From: Enterococcus sp. HY326
GTDB lineage: Bacteria > Bacillota > Bacilli > Lactobacillales > Enterococcaceae
Assembly (NCBI RefSeq): GCF_026157065.1
Contig: NZ_JANLGQ010000003.1
Span: forward strand, 372,001-436,000
Length of the DNA: 64,000 nucleotides
Direction of reading: 5' to 3'
Notes under the pieces: model-generated
What the model saw: the letters and a program-made list of their open reading frames with translations, nothing else
What the model was told of the DNA's origin: nothing
Databases searched by the model: none
Translations under genes and position numbers: made by a program
Shown here: in pieces, positions 42,233-53,596 of the stretch
Layout of the letters: each line of letters opens with the position of its first letter
How positions within the stretch are numbered: position 1 is the first letter of the stretch

Positions 42233-43300
42233 GTGAATAAAAGAATGTATCAATTTGAGCTGATTCGAATTGTGGGTATGTTTATGATAGTTCTGCATCA
42301 TGTAACTGTTCATGGTCATTATGGTGAGAATATGGGGATTTATAGCTTTAATATAGAGCTTTTTTATCCCCAAGCCTTATCAATTTTTGGAAAAGTCGGG
42401 GTAATTTTGTACACAATGGTTTCCGGTTACTTTCTAATCGAAAAACAGCCGCAATTAAAAAGACTAGGTCCGATTATCTGGCCGACTCTATTTTATCTGT
42501 CGTTAGGATTTATACTTTCAGTCAGGGGTCTCTGGAAAATGGATGCCCTTGACTTATCAACTTTTTGGGAGGTTCTTTGGAATTCCTATTATCCATTTAG
42601 TGGGTATTGGTTTGTCAATAGTTATATAGTATTGTATTTTTTTATTCCTTATATAAATCAAGTTTTGATTACTCTAGAAAAAAAAGATTTTGAGAAACTA
42701 TTAGTAAAACTTCTGTTTATTCTTTCAATTTTTTTCTTATTGACGACAGACTATGCTCCGCTGGGAGGTCTAGGAAATCTTTTAATGGGATATACACTGG
42801 GAGCCTATTTGAAACGTTTCCCTCTTAAACTTAAGACTAGACAAATTTGTTTCGGGTTAATTGGCTCTATAGGTCTGACAGTTCTTTTTATTTATATAGC
42901 AGACCTGTTTCCTCCGACTAAAGTAGGATTACTTATGCGAATCATTAATTCTCCACTGATTATTGCTTATGATAACAGCTTAATGATGGTCCTAATTGGC
43001 TTTTTTGCATTTTTACTTCTGACAAGAGTGCAGATCAAAAATAGTTTTATTCAAAATACCTTATTAATTCTTGGTAACAGCATGTTTGGCGTTTATTTGC
43101 TCCACGATAATCGGGTGATTGGCGATCGAATTATGGTCTATTTAGCTCAATTCTTACAGGATACTTCTGTTGTGATTGTTCCCATAATAATTGTTTTGGC
43201 GATTGGTTTGTTTGTCTTGTGTACAGTCTTTGAATCAGTAAGACAATATTGTGCAAAAAGGTTTTTCAAAATAATCGGGCGAAAAAAATTTAGGAGTTGA
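42233..43300 (+). CDS. Acyltransferase 3 family membrane protein
   Basis: A 355-residue protein with about ten helices of the OafA/acyltransferase-3 type: YQFELIRIVGMFMIVLHHVTVHG at the N-terminus with the catalytic-type His, and FGVYLLHDNRVIGD in the late helices. Family members move acetyl or other acyl groups onto polysaccharides. Beside this locus it probably O-acetylates the rhamnose polysaccharide or peptidoglycan (inference). The GTG at 42233 is used; an ATG four codons later is equally possible because the ribosome site is poor. The lipoprotein gene starts three bases after its stop. Confidence 0.85.
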   Translation: MNKRMYQFELIRIVGMFMIVLHHVTVHGHYGENMGIYSFNIELFYPQALSIFGKVGVILYTMVSGYFLIEKQPQLKRLGPIIWPTLFYLSLGFILSVRGLWKMDALDLSTFWEVLWNSYYPFSGYWFVNSYIVLYFFIPYINQVLITLEKKDFEKLLVKLLFILSIFFLLTTDYAPLGGLGNLLMGYTLGAYLKRFPLKLKTRQICFGLIGSIGLTVLFIYIADLFPPTKVGLLMRIINSPLIIAYDNSLMMVLIGFFAFLLLTRVQIKNSFIQNTLLILGNSMFGVYLLHDNRVIGDRIMVYLAQFLQDTSVVIVPIIIVLAIGLFVLCTVFESVRQYCAKRFFKIIGRKKFRS

Positions 43301-43302
43301 CT

Positions 43303-44019
43303 ATGAAAAAATATTTAGGAATGTCCATCACGGCTCTGTTCCTGTTAGCCGGATGTCAGGAAAATAACGATACGTGGGAAGCGAATACTGCCGAGAGTGC
43401 TCAGCTACAAGCTCAAACTTCGACAGATTCACAGTATTCTCAAACGGAGGGTCTTTTGACTTATAATTATGACGACAGCCGTTCAACTTGGCTGTACCTC
43501 AATGAAGCTAATGATGTTGTAGAGGCAGAGGGAAATTATCAAACGGTCCTCGCAATGGAATCAGTGATTAGCAACGAGTTTCGCCAAGAACTACAACAAT
43601 ATTATGATGATGGTTATGCACTGGAGTTGGAAACTGGGGAGCCAACTGGTTTAATTCTAGCCAGAAAAGCTGAGGCTGAGACCATTGAGATTTCTGTTGG
43701 ATTAAGTAATCTTGATTATGATCGAGGTAAAGAAGCTGCTGAAGAAATCTCTGCGGCAGAAAAAGCTACTGCTGAGACGCAAGTTATCACAGACAGTTCT
43801 GAAAATAGCAATCAAAAAGTTAACGATTTTGACGAGGCAGTCTCTGCGATAAAAAATGTTCTAGATTTATCTGAGGATGATTCGACGTATACTTTCTACG
43901 ATTTTGGCATACAAAATGATCAACGAAATTTTTATTATGTGATGTATCGCTTAGCTGATGAGTCAGCAGAAAATTTTGCTAAGGTTTATCAAGATGACGG
44001 GGAAGTCGTTTTTGAGTAA
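43303..44019 (+). CDS. Predicted lipoprotein, unknown function
   Basis: A 238-residue exported protein with a lipobox LLAGC (cysteine near residue 19). The mature part is acidic, rich in Glu, Ser, Thr and Ala, with a low-complexity middle (about 140-165) and no recognised domain. TAGGAG lies just before the ATG; the start is only two bases from the acyltransferase stop, so the two are co-translated. It may assist the acyltransferase or bind a wall component, but nothing in the sequence proves it. Confidence 0.75.
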   Translation: MKKYLGMSITALFLLAGCQENNDTWEANTAESAQLQAQTSTDSQYSQTEGLLTYNYDDSRSTWLYLNEANDVVEAEGNYQTVLAMESVISNEFRQELQQYYDDGYALELETGEPTGLILARKAEAETIEISVGLSNLDYDRGKEAAEEISAAEKATAETQVITDSSENSNQKVNDFDEAVSAIKNVLDLSEDDSTYTFYDFGIQNDQRNFYYVMYRLADESAENFAKVYQDDGEVVFE

Positions 44020-44071
44020 GGAAAGCTGAAAAAAAATTATGGTAGTAATTCGTTTTTAAGAGCTAGTAGAT

Positions 44072-44117
44072 AAAAAGTTGTGCTTAGTTTGTCGAATGAC
44101 ATAAGCACAACTTTTTT
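44072..44117. terminator. Bidirectional terminator
   Basis: AAAAGTTGTGCTTA pairs perfectly with TAAGCACAACTTTT between the convergent lipoprotein and exonuclease genes. Confidence 0.9.
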
Positions 44118-44121
44118 ATTT

Positions 44122-44658
44122 TTACTGTTCCAACCGCACTAATTTCTTAAGCGGTGCCACGCCGAAATGATCCTCTTGGTAAAGCAAAATATTTGCACAG
44201 GCGCGGCTATCCTCTAAGGCATCATGATGATTTTCTAAAGTAATGCCTAACTCTTGGCAAACTGTGTTTAAACGGTGATTTTTCATTTCCGGAAAAAGCT
44301 TGCGGCTAGTTCTGACTGTACACAAAGAAAGATACTCAGGTCGAGTCAGCTGGTAATAATCTAAGCAGCCCGCTAAAACTTTCGTGTCAAAGCCGGCATT
44401 GTGGGCGACAATCAAACGGTCCCGTTGAAAATATTGCTGAATCGTCTGCCAGACTTCAGGAAATGTAGGCGCTTCACGAACATCTTCTGGATGGATGCCG
44501 TGAATTTGAATATTGCGGTAGAAAAATTCTGTTTCAGGTTTAATCAGTGAGTAATACTGACCGACAATCTGACTGTTTTGAACCATGACTAGAGCTAATG
44601 AGCAAGCGCTGTGGCTTTGGTAATTAGCCGTCTCGAAATCCATTGCAATAAAATTCAA
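44122..44658 (-). CDS. DEDDh 3'-5' exonuclease (DnaQ-like)
   Basis: A 178-residue exonuclease domain protein. Exo I is MDFETANYQ (Asp and Glu), Exo II is VAHNAGFDTKVL and Exo III is HHDALEDSRACANI (His and Asp), a complete DEDDh set. It resembles stand-alone epsilon-like exonucleases, which trim DNA or RNA 3' ends. The start is a TTG with AAGGA upstream; the internal ATG (residue 6) lies within Exo I. It is 24 bases behind the xth gene and likely co-transcribed with it. Confidence 0.9.
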   Translation of the reverse strand: MNFIAMDFETANYQSHSACSLALVMVQNSQIVGQYYSLIKPETEFFYRNIQIHGIHPEDVREAPTFPEVWQTIQQYFQRDRLIVAHNAGFDTKVLAGCLDYYQLTRPEYLSLCTVRTSRKLFPEMKNHRLNTVCQELGITLENHHDALEDSRACANILLYQEDHFGVAPLKKLVRLEQ

Positions 44659-44682
44659 AAGGATTCCTTCTTTCTTTTAAAA

Positions 44683-45438
44683 CTAAAACGTAAGGTCAAC
44701 TTCCACAGGACAGTGGTCGCTGCCAAAGATTTCACTATGAATTTTAGACTCTGTCAGCTTACTTTGCAAGTCATCAGAGACGACAAAATAATCAATCCGC
44801 CACCCTGCATTGTTTTGGCGAGCATTGAAGCGATAGCTCCACCAAGAATAAGCACCTTCTAAGTCCGGATAAAAATAGCGGAAGGTATCAGTAAAGCCAG
44901 TCGCTAATAACTCGCTGAACTTTTCCCGCTCCTGCGGTGTAAAGCCGGCATTTTTTTGATTGGTTTTCCAATTTTTTAAATCAATATTTTCATGGGCGAC
45001 ATTTAAATCGCCGCATAAAATCACTGGCTTATCAGCTTTTAATTTATTTAAATACTCTCTAAAGGCATCTTCCCAAGTCATTCGGTAGTCTAAGCGGCGT
45101 AATTCGTTTTGAGAATTTGGAGTATAACAAGTAATCAAATAAAAATCTGCATATTCTAAAGTGATTAGCCGGCCCTCTTGATCGTGTTCCTCAAAGCCCA
45201 TGCCGTAGCGAACATTCAAAGCTGGCTCCTTGGCAAAAATCGCCGTACCAGAATAGCCCTTCTTCACCGCATAATTCCAGTACTGTGTATAGCCTGGCAA
45301 ATCTAAATCAATTTGTCCTTCTTGAAGTTTGGTTTCTTGAAGACAAAAAAAGTCGGCGTCCAACTCCTCAAAGACTTCCATAAAATTTTTTTTAACCACA
45401 GCCCGCAGACCGTTGACATTCCACGAAATAAATTTCAT
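44683..45438 (-). CDS. xth: Exodeoxyribonuclease III / AP endonuclease
   Basis: A 251-residue Mg2+-dependent nuclease of the ExoIII family: MKFISWNVNGLRAVV, CLQETKL (catalytic Glu), YSGTAIFAKEP, CGDLNVAHENIDLKN, YSWWSYRFNARQNNAGWRID and the final GSDHCPVEVDL. It cuts at abasic sites and removes 3' blocks during base excision repair. The start is put at 45438; a longer reading has no suitable site. AAGGGA lies 10 bases upstream. Confidence 0.95.
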   Translation of the reverse strand: MKFISWNVNGLRAVVKKNFMEVFEELDADFFCLQETKLQEGQIDLDLPGYTQYWNYAVKKGYSGTAIFAKEPALNVRYGMGFEEHDQEGRLITLEYADFYLITCYTPNSQNELRRLDYRMTWEDAFREYLNKLKADKPVILCGDLNVAHENIDLKNWKTNQKNAGFTPQEREKFSELLATGFTDTFRYFYPDLEGAYSWWSYRFNARQNNAGWRIDYFVVSDDLQSKLTESKIHSEIFGSDHCPVEVDLTF

Positions 45439-45530
45439 TGCTGCTACATCCCTTCTTAAATACTTTTCTCTCTTCATTTTAGCGGAATTTATAGTAAGAT
45501 GAAAGTAACTAAATTCAGGAGGACAACAAA

Positions 45531-46445
45531 ATGAAATTTGGAGTTATTGGTCTAGGGGGCATTGCTCAAAAAGCTTATTTGCCAACCTATAGTCAAAGTA
45601 GAAACTTGGGAGAGTTTATTTTTGCGACCCGCAACCCAGAAACCCGCCAAGAAATTCAAGAAAAATATGGTTTTTTCAAAATGGTTGCAACCATCGATGA
45701 ATTGCTAGCAGCGAATATAGATGCTTGCTTTATTCATGTAGCCACTAAAGCACATTATGAAGTGGCAAAAGCTTGTTTGACAAATGGTGTTCATGTTTTT
45801 ATGGATAAACCAATTTCTGAGCGGGTTTATGAGGTGAAAGAGCTGCAAGAATTAGCTGCAGAAAAAAATCTGATTTTCATGACTGCTTTTAACCGTCGTT
45901 TTGCCCCAATGGTGGATCAATTAAAAAGTTTACCGGAAAAACGCATCATTCAAGTACAGAAAAATCGTGAAAATAATCAAGGAGCAGTTACTTTTGCTAT
46001 TTATGATTTGTTTTCACATGTGATTGATACGGCAGTTTATCTGTTAGATGGACCGATTCAGCTGATTGACAGTCGTGTGGTGGAAAAAGCTGGCCAATTA
46101 GAATTTGTGACGGCCACCTTATCAACACCAACGAGTACAGCTTTTGTCACGATGGATTACCGTAGTGGCGCCAATACTGAAATTTTTCAGGTGACTAGCC
46201 CAGAAAAAACCTTGATTCTAGATGATTTGACCAACTTAACGATAATCGAAGGAGAAAAACGGAGCCAAAAATCCTTTGGCAATTGGGACACGACTTTATT
46301 TAAACGGGGCTTTGAACAAATGGTGACGAGCTTTATCAGTGCAGTTGACTTAGGGGATGACCGCTTTTTGCGCCAAGAAAAAGTTTTGTTAACCCATGAA
46401 ATTTGCGGAGAAATTATCGCTCAGCATCAAAGACATTTACTATAG
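45531..46445 (+). CDS. Gfo/Idh/MocA-family oxidoreductase
   Basis: A 304-residue NAD(P)-dependent oxidoreductase. The N-terminal Rossmann fold opens with FGVIGLGGIAQKAYLP, followed by CFIHVATKAHYEVAKACL and MDKPISE, which takes the place of the usual EKP motif. The C-terminal alpha/beta domain carries YDLFSHVIDTAVYLLDG with the conserved His. Members act on sugars, inositols or amino acids; the substrate here is unknown. CAGGAGG lies upstream of the ATG. It is a single gene, divergent from xth. Confidence 0.88.
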   Translation: MKFGVIGLGGIAQKAYLPTYSQSRNLGEFIFATRNPETRQEIQEKYGFFKMVATIDELLAANIDACFIHVATKAHYEVAKACLTNGVHVFMDKPISERVYEVKELQELAAEKNLIFMTAFNRRFAPMVDQLKSLPEKRIIQVQKNRENNQGAVTFAIYDLFSHVIDTAVYLLDGPIQLIDSRVVEKAGQLEFVTATLSTPTSTAFVTMDYRSGANTEIFQVTSPEKTLILDDLTNLTIIEGEKRSQKSFGNWDTTLFKRGFEQMVTSFISAVDLGDDRFLRQEKVLLTHEICGEIIAQHQRHLL

Positions 46446-46528
46446 CTTAAGGCTTTCTAGACTGGCTAGAAAACTCTTTTGGAACATGCTAAAATAAGAA
46501 GGATGTTTTTAAAGAGAGGAATAAAATC

Positions 46529-47440
46529 GTGGAAACAATCATTATACCTAAAGAGTTAACTCATATTACAGTATTAACCAATGAACCTTTAAAAAATTAT
46601 ACGTTCACAAAAACGGGTGGGCCAGCTGATTTACTAGCTTTCCCCAAAAATACTTCTGAAGTAGAAGAATTAATGGCTTTTTGTCGGGATGCTCAGCTGC
46701 CGTGGCTGGTGCTAGGCAATGCCAGTAACTTAATTGTTCGTGATGGTGGCATTCGTGGGTTGGTCATTATGCTGTCTGAGATGAAGCAAATAACCGTGTC
46801 AGGCAACATTATTAGCGCTGAAGCGGGTGCAAAATTAATTGATACCACTTATGCAGCTTTAGAGCATTCCCTGACTGGCATGGAGTTTGCCTGCGGAATT
46901 CCCGGCAGCATCGGTGGCGCTGTATTTATGAATGCGGGAGCCTACGATGGTGAAATTAAAGACTGTTTTGATTCAGTCGATATTTTATTGGCAGACGGCA
47001 GCTTAAAAACGTTGACTGCCGCTGAGATGCAGTTTACTTATCGTCATAGCGTGATGCAAGAAACAGACGGCATTATTTTAACCGCTCGCTTCGCCTTAGA
47101 AAAAGGCGATTTTGCGGTAATTAAACAACGCATGGATGAATTAACCGAATTACGGCAATTAAAACAGCCTTTGGAATATCCTTCCTGCGGTTCTGTTTTT
47201 AAACGACCACCAGGACATTTTACCGGCAAGTTAATTCAAGACGCCGGCTTACAAGGTCTAAAATGGGGTGGCGCTCAAATTTCTGAAAAACATGCGGGCT
47301 TTATCGTAAATATCGATAATGCCACAGCTACAGACTATGTAGAATTAATTGCCCACATCCAAGCAGTGATTAAAGAAAAATTTGCTGTCAACTTGGAGAC
47401 CGAAGTGCGGATTATTGGGGAAGAGGTTTCTGATAGCTGA
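46529..47440 (+). CDS. murB: UDP-N-acetylenolpyruvoylglucosamine reductase
   Basis: A 303-residue FAD enzyme of peptidoglycan precursor synthesis that reduces UDP-GlcNAc-enolpyruvate to UDP-MurNAc with NADPH. Present are [55 protein letters not shown], the catalytic-serine stretch [10 protein letters not shown] and the final EVRIIGE. It is the short type II form common in Firmicutes. GTG start with GAGAGGA upstream. It is a single gene ending at a strong terminator. Confidence 0.96.
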   Translation: METIIIPKELTHITVLTNEPLKNYTFTKTGGPADLLAFPKNTSEVEELMAFCRDAQLPWLVLGNASNLIVRDGGIRGLVIMLSEMKQITVSGNIISAEAGAKLIDTTYAALEHSLTGMEFACGIPGSIGGAVFMNAGAYDGEIKDCFDSVDILLADGSLKTLTAAEMQFTYRHSVMQETDGIILTARFALEKGDFAVIKQRMDELTELRQLKQPLEYPSCGSVFKRPPGHFTGKLIQDAGLQGLKWGGAQISEKHAGFIVNIDNATATDYVELIAHIQAVIKEKFAVNLETEVRIIGEEVSDS

Positions 47441-47455
47441 TTTTATTTATAAGAA

Positions 47456-47497
47456 AAAGGGACAAAAATCCAAACAATTTTGGATTTTTGTCCCTTT
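47456..47497 (+). terminator. Intrinsic terminator after murB
   Basis: A 19-bp stem made of AAAGGGACAAAAATCCAAA and its near-exact complement. It could also serve the convergent small gene. Confidence 0.9.
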
Positions 47498-47522
47498 AAA
47501 CATTCATTGTCCCTCTCATCTT

Positions 47523-47804
47523 TTAGTTAATCGAAAATAAAAAGGGCAAGAGTAGATTAAATAAAAAGAAAGCGACATAAAAAAGCATGGCCCGCGTTTT
47601 TTGCTGCCGTAGGGCCCAGTAGCCGCCAATAATTGTTAGGATATAAATCAAGACTCTGAAAATTTGGACGGCGATTAAAAAGCCGCCTAATTGATTGTTT
47701 GTGTTGAAATATGCGTAGAGAGGCAAATAGCGTAGAGCTAGAATAAAATTTGCCAAAGAAAAGACGATAGTGAGGAGGGCTGTCCATGTTGCCATTTTTT
47801 TCAT
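47523..47804 (-). CDS. Small three-helix membrane protein, unknown
   Basis: A 93-residue protein with three hydrophobic segments (about 5-30, 40-63 and 70-91) and basic residues between the second and third (RQQKTRA). No family is recognised. The ribosome site is weak (AAAGTTGG), but the hydrophobic pattern and ATG start support a real gene. It lies alone between murB and fumC. Confidence 0.6.
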   Translation of the reverse strand: MKKMATWTALLTIVFSLANFILALRYLPLYAYFNTNNQLGGFLIAVQIFRVLIYILTIIGGYWALRQQKTRAMLFYVAFFLFNLLLPFLFSIN

Positions 47805-47945
47805 TTAGATAACCAACTTTCTAAAAATTCATTTTATTATAGCAGAAAAAAATCAATTGCTGCAGCCTTTCGCTATTTATTCTTGGATTTTCTTATCGTA
47901 TGATAAGGACAACGATTTAGTTTTTCATTATAAGGAGGAAAAGTT

Positions 47946-49313
47946 GTGACAGAATATCGAATTGAAAAAGATTCTTTAGGTCCAGTTGAAGTACCAAAGG
48001 CGGCCATGTGGGGAGCGCAAACCCAACGCAGTTTAAATAATTTTAAAATTGGCGGACAAAAAATGCCGCAGGGGCTCTTATTAAGTCTCCTGTTAGTCAA
48101 AAAAGTAGCCGCTCAAGCCAATTTTTCAATAGGAAAATTATCGGAAGAAAAAAATCAAGCTTTACAACAGGCAGCGCAGCAAATGCTGGATAAGCCTGAT
48201 TTTAGTCAGTTTCCTTTAGTGGTTTGGCAAACCGGTAGCGGCACTCAAACAAATATGAACATCAATGAAGTCTTAGCTCACCTGGCCTCTACATCTGAGT
48301 TGATTATTCATCCCAATGATGATGTCAATATGTCGCAAAGCTCAAACGACGTTTTCCCAACAGCCATGCACATTGCAGCAGTCACTGAAATAACTCAAAA
48401 ATTATTACCAGCAATTGAAAAAGCGGTAGTACAGTTAAAACACATTGAAAAAGAAAATCACAAGGTGATTAAAATTGGTCGTACCCATCTGCAGGATGCC
48501 ACGCCAATCACCTTTGCCCAAGAAGTCAGCGGCTGGCGAACCGGTTTGGAACACAATCAAAAAATGCTGGAACAAAGTTTAAGTGAATTACGCCAACTAG
48601 CAATCGGCGGGACGGCTGTTGGGACTGGCCTTAATGCAACAGCTGAATATACTGTAGCTTTCATTGATAGTTTAAATCAGGAAACACAACAAAATTTTGT
48701 CAGCAATCCCAATAAATTTCACGCATTAGCTAGTAAAGATGCCTTTGTCTTTGCCAGCGGTGCTTTAAAAGCGTTAGCCGCAAATGGAATGAAAATGGCT
48801 AATGATATTCGCTGGCTGGCTAGCGGCCCCCGCAGCGGCTTAGGTGAGATATCGATTCCTGCCAATGAACCCGGCAGCTCGATTATGCCTGGGAAGATAA
48901 ATCCCACGCAAGCAGAGGCTTTGACAATGGTCTGTGTTCAAGTAATGGGCAACGATACTGCCATCGGGATTGCAGCTTCTCAAGGAAATTTTGAATTGAA
49001 TGTCTTCATGCCAGTGATTATCTATAATTTTTTAGAAAGCGTCGAGCTATTAACAGACGCTTTGGATTCTTTTGTTGATCACTGCCTGATTGGGCTAAAA
49101 GTCAACCAAGCAAAAATGACAGAATTATTAGAACAATCATTAATGCTTGTCACGGCTTTAAATTCTCATATTGGCTATGACAAAGGGGCTGAAATTGCCA
49201 AGAAAGCATTTGCTGAAGGTACAACTCTTAAAGAGGCTGCACTGGCTTTAGGCTATGTAAGTGCAACCGATTATGACGCTTGGGTTCGACCAGAAAAGAT
49301 GGTTAGAGAATAA
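47946..49313 (+). CDS. fumC: Fumarate hydratase, class II
   Basis: A 455-residue member of the fumarase/aspartase superfamily. TGSGTQTNMNINEV, SSNDVFPTAMHIA, GRTHLQDATPI and the signature GSSIMPGKINPTQAEA (about residue 310) are present. The SSNDVFPTAMHIA segment favours fumarase over aspartase. It interconverts fumarate and malate; lactic cocci use it in a partial reductive citrate pathway. GTG start with AAGGAGG. It is a single gene. Confidence 0.94.
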   Translation: MTEYRIEKDSLGPVEVPKAAMWGAQTQRSLNNFKIGGQKMPQGLLLSLLLVKKVAAQANFSIGKLSEEKNQALQQAAQQMLDKPDFSQFPLVVWQTGSGTQTNMNINEVLAHLASTSELIIHPNDDVNMSQSSNDVFPTAMHIAAVTEITQKLLPAIEKAVVQLKHIEKENHKVIKIGRTHLQDATPITFAQEVSGWRTGLEHNQKMLEQSLSELRQLAIGGTAVGTGLNATAEYTVAFIDSLNQETQQNFVSNPNKFHALASKDAFVFASGALKALAANGMKMANDIRWLASGPRSGLGEISIPANEPGSSIMPGKINPTQAEALTMVCVQVMGNDTAIGIAASQGNFELNVFMPVIIYNFLESVELLTDALDSFVDHCLIGLKVNQAKMTELLEQSLMLVTALNSHIGYDKGAEIAKKAFAEGTTLKEAALALGYVSATDYDAWVRPEKMVRE

Positions 49314-49433
49314 AAGAATTAGAGAGGCCAGTATTTTTTCCAGTAAACAGCTTTTTTTAAAAATTCATTATGATTTATGTTATACTGTTTGGGAAACATT
49401 TTGCTTAAAGCTGAAAGAGGAGGCTACGTTTAG

Positions 49434-51440
<2,007 letters not shown>

Positions 51441-51456
51441 AATAGGAATAAAGCTT

Positions 51457-51564
51457 AAACAGTATTTTTCCTTGAAAGTATCCGAGTGATATACGATTTG
51501 CTAAAAAGTTAATTTTAGTCATGTCAGTTATCATCTCGGATATTTTGTTGAAAAGATACTGTTT
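51457..51564. repeat. Long nested palindrome, 108 bp
   Basis: AAACAGTAT (51457-51465) pairs with ATACTGTTT (51556-51564), and inside it tatccgagtgata pairs with tatcatctcggata with one bulge. The central 40 bases are unpaired. It lies between metG and the AT-rich GtrII-like gene. It has no T-run and is too large for a simple terminator. It shares no clear sequence with the 160-bp repeats. Confidence 0.65.
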
Positions 51565-51596
51565 GGTATTTGAGATAGAAAATATTGGAGGGAATT

Positions 51597-53162
51597 ATGT
51601 TAACTGGATTCAAAGACTTTGGTGATTTTGTTAAGAAGAATATTGGTTTGACGGTATTTACATTTGTTCTGACATTTGTATTATACGGAATAAAAATAAC
51701 AAATTATGCTTATGGCATGGATAGTATTAATTACATCAATAACTATGAAGGCTATTTAGATCATTGGTATGGCATTGGTCGTTTTGGAGAGGTATTTTTA
51801 AAAAAATATTTGTGGGGTTCCTACACAAATATTTATTTGTTAAATATATTAGCTTTCATATTGTTTGCTCTTAGTTCTTTATTGATTTGTTATTTGTTTT
51901 CAAAAATTATTGATAGTCAAAAATTTAAATACCACTTTTTTATTATCCCGGCTCTATTTTTGACCAGTTCTATTTTTGTAGTTCAATTCTATTTTATACT
52001 ACAAAATTTTGAATTTGCTTTAGGAATATTCTTTGTTGTTCTATCTATATTACTGATTCAAGTTTCCAGTAATAAGTTAAGCTTAAAAGTAATCTCTTAT
52101 GTTGTTTCTGCAATTTTATTATTTTTAGCAATTGCTATATATCAAACATTTATTCTATTCTTTGCGGGCATAGTTGCTGGAATCCTACTGTTAGAATGTT
52201 ATAAAAGCTATAAAGAAAAGCTTGAGTATACGTTTATCAACATGTTGTTTCAAGTACTACCGTTTGTATTAATTTTAATTATAAGTACTGGTAGCTATTT
52301 TGTCGCAAATAATCTAGTTTTGAGTTATTTAGGGATTGAGAGCAAAAATCATTCTATGGGTATGATGGTTTGGCCCACTCTAGGCTTCAAACAGGGGATG
52401 GTATCATTACTTAAAGCTATGCGGGATATTGTTTTTTTACCAAATGATTCAACAAGATATTTAATGTACAATTATGGAGTTTTGATTAGCACCATCTTAC
52501 TAATTCCAGTTGCAATCATGTTTATCCTCAAAAAGGGGAAAAATATTTTAGTTGCTTTTATTAGTATTATGACTATTTATGTGATGGGTTTTGGAATCAT
52601 TCTGGCAACAGGTACTTTGCCAACTCCAAGAAGTATGGCTCCACAATTTCCATTTCTCATTGCATTTTTATTCTTTTTCATTAGCCTTTTTATTGAGAAA
52701 AAACAGTTTAAAGTTTTATTTGCTATGGTAATTATTTTTATGGGTTGTTCACAATTCAAAACTTCGAGTAATTTATTGTTTTCAGAAGAGATGACTTTCC
52801 AAGAAGATCAGCGCAAGGTTCTCGAAGTAAACCAAGCAATCAATAATTTACAGCTAGAAAATACTTCGAGTTATAAGCTAGTTATAATCGGTACATCTTC
52901 TCCTCAAAATATCTTTACCATACCGGTATACAATGAGCTAATTGGAGTATCAATGTTTCAATTTGCTTGGTCTGATGATTTAGGTTCTTATTATATAAAT
53001 GATAATATTATTAGCATTTTGAATATCATGGGCAATAAGTATGAGACTCCAACTTTAGATGAATATTTAGATATCTGGCAAAATAGAACATCACTAAATG
53101 ATTCATCACCAAACCTAGCTACTGAAGTTATCGATAATTATATCGTTGTCAAAGTAAAATAG
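51597..53162 (+). CDS. GtrII-like polytopic glucosyltransferase (GT-C), inferred
   Basis: A 521-residue integral membrane protein with 10-12 helices and a soluble C-terminal domain of about 110 residues. The first external loop (YGMDSINYINNYEGYLDHWYGIGRFGE) has the spaced Asp, His and GR pattern of GtrII-type glucosyltransferases, which move glucose from undecaprenyl phosphate to surface polysaccharides. GGAGGG stands 5 bases before the ATG. It is visibly richer in A+T than metG before it and lies between a long palindrome and a 430-base AT-rich gap, suggesting acquisition by transfer. It may decorate the same wall polysaccharide as the main locus. Confidence 0.7.
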   Translation: MLTGFKDFGDFVKKNIGLTVFTFVLTFVLYGIKITNYAYGMDSINYINNYEGYLDHWYGIGRFGEVFLKKYLWGSYTNIYLLNILAFILFALSSLLICYLFSKIIDSQKFKYHFFIIPALFLTSSIFVVQFYFILQNFEFALGIFFVVLSILLIQVSSNKLSLKVISYVVSAILLFLAIAIYQTFILFFAGIVAGILLLECYKSYKEKLEYTFINMLFQVLPFVLILIISTGSYFVANNLVLSYLGIESKNHSMGMMVWPTLGFKQGMVSLLKAMRDIVFLPNDSTRYLMYNYGVLISTILLIPVAIMFILKKGKNILVAFISIMTIYVMGFGIILATGTLPTPRSMAPQFPFLIAFLFFFISLFIEKKQFKVLFAMVIIFMGCSQFKTSSNLLFSEEMTFQEDQRKVLEVNQAINNLQLENTSSYKLVIIGTSSPQNIFTIPVYNELIGVSMFQFAWSDDLGSYYINDNIISILNIMGNKYETPTLDEYLDIWQNRTSLNDSSPNLATEVIDNYIVVKVK

Positions 53163-53535
53163 CTTTAGAATATCAAAGTAAATTTTTTAAAGGGAGTTAG
53201 ATTATCTTATCTTGCTTCTAGTCAAATCTACAAGTAATTACTCTTAATAAAATTATCTAAAAACTGTGATTTGAAAAGATTGCGGTTTTTTATTTTGTGG
53301 ATTACTATTTTCGAAATTAAAAAAACTGAAAACTTTATACTTCTCCCTATTTATCCTCTCCTAAGGAATGCTTTTTTTTAAGGTTTTATTTCGAATCCAT
53401 TTCTCAAATTTTACCACCACATAGTAAAACGTGATAAAAAACTCCTCAATTTTACAATTTGCATTGAAAATAGTTTGCTTGTTAAACTTTAAAATCTTTT
53501 ATTGACTTAATTTTGATGAAAGAAAGAAAAACTTA
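53163..53535. other. AT-rich intergenic region before the PTS operon
   Basis: This region contains a terminator-like hairpin for the upstream gene (aaactgtgattt with gattgcggttt and T6, about 53266-53291). The rest is AT-rich with runs of T and A. No reading frame with a ribosome site was found. Confidence 0.5.
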
Positions 53536-53564
53536 TTGTGCAACTGGTAGTAACATGTTAAAAT
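53536..53564 (+). promoter_or_regulatory. Promoter of the amino-sugar PTS operon
   Basis: TTGTGC (53536-53541), 17 bp, TAAAAT (53559-53564), then AAGGAGG and the ATG. The spacer contains ctggtagtaac, which could be half of a GntR/HutC-type operator, but no full palindrome is present. Confidence 0.6.
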
Positions 53565-53596
53565 TATTACGATAAGTTAAGAAGGAGGCGAGATGA

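Noticed and set aside
49314-49433. Possible T-box leader before metG
   Set aside because: Only about 120 bases are available and neither the T-box sequence nor a specifier hairpin with terminator was found.
51585-51596. Earlier TTG start for the GtrII-like gene
   Set aside because: That codon is part of the GGAGGG ribosome site serving the ATG at 51597.
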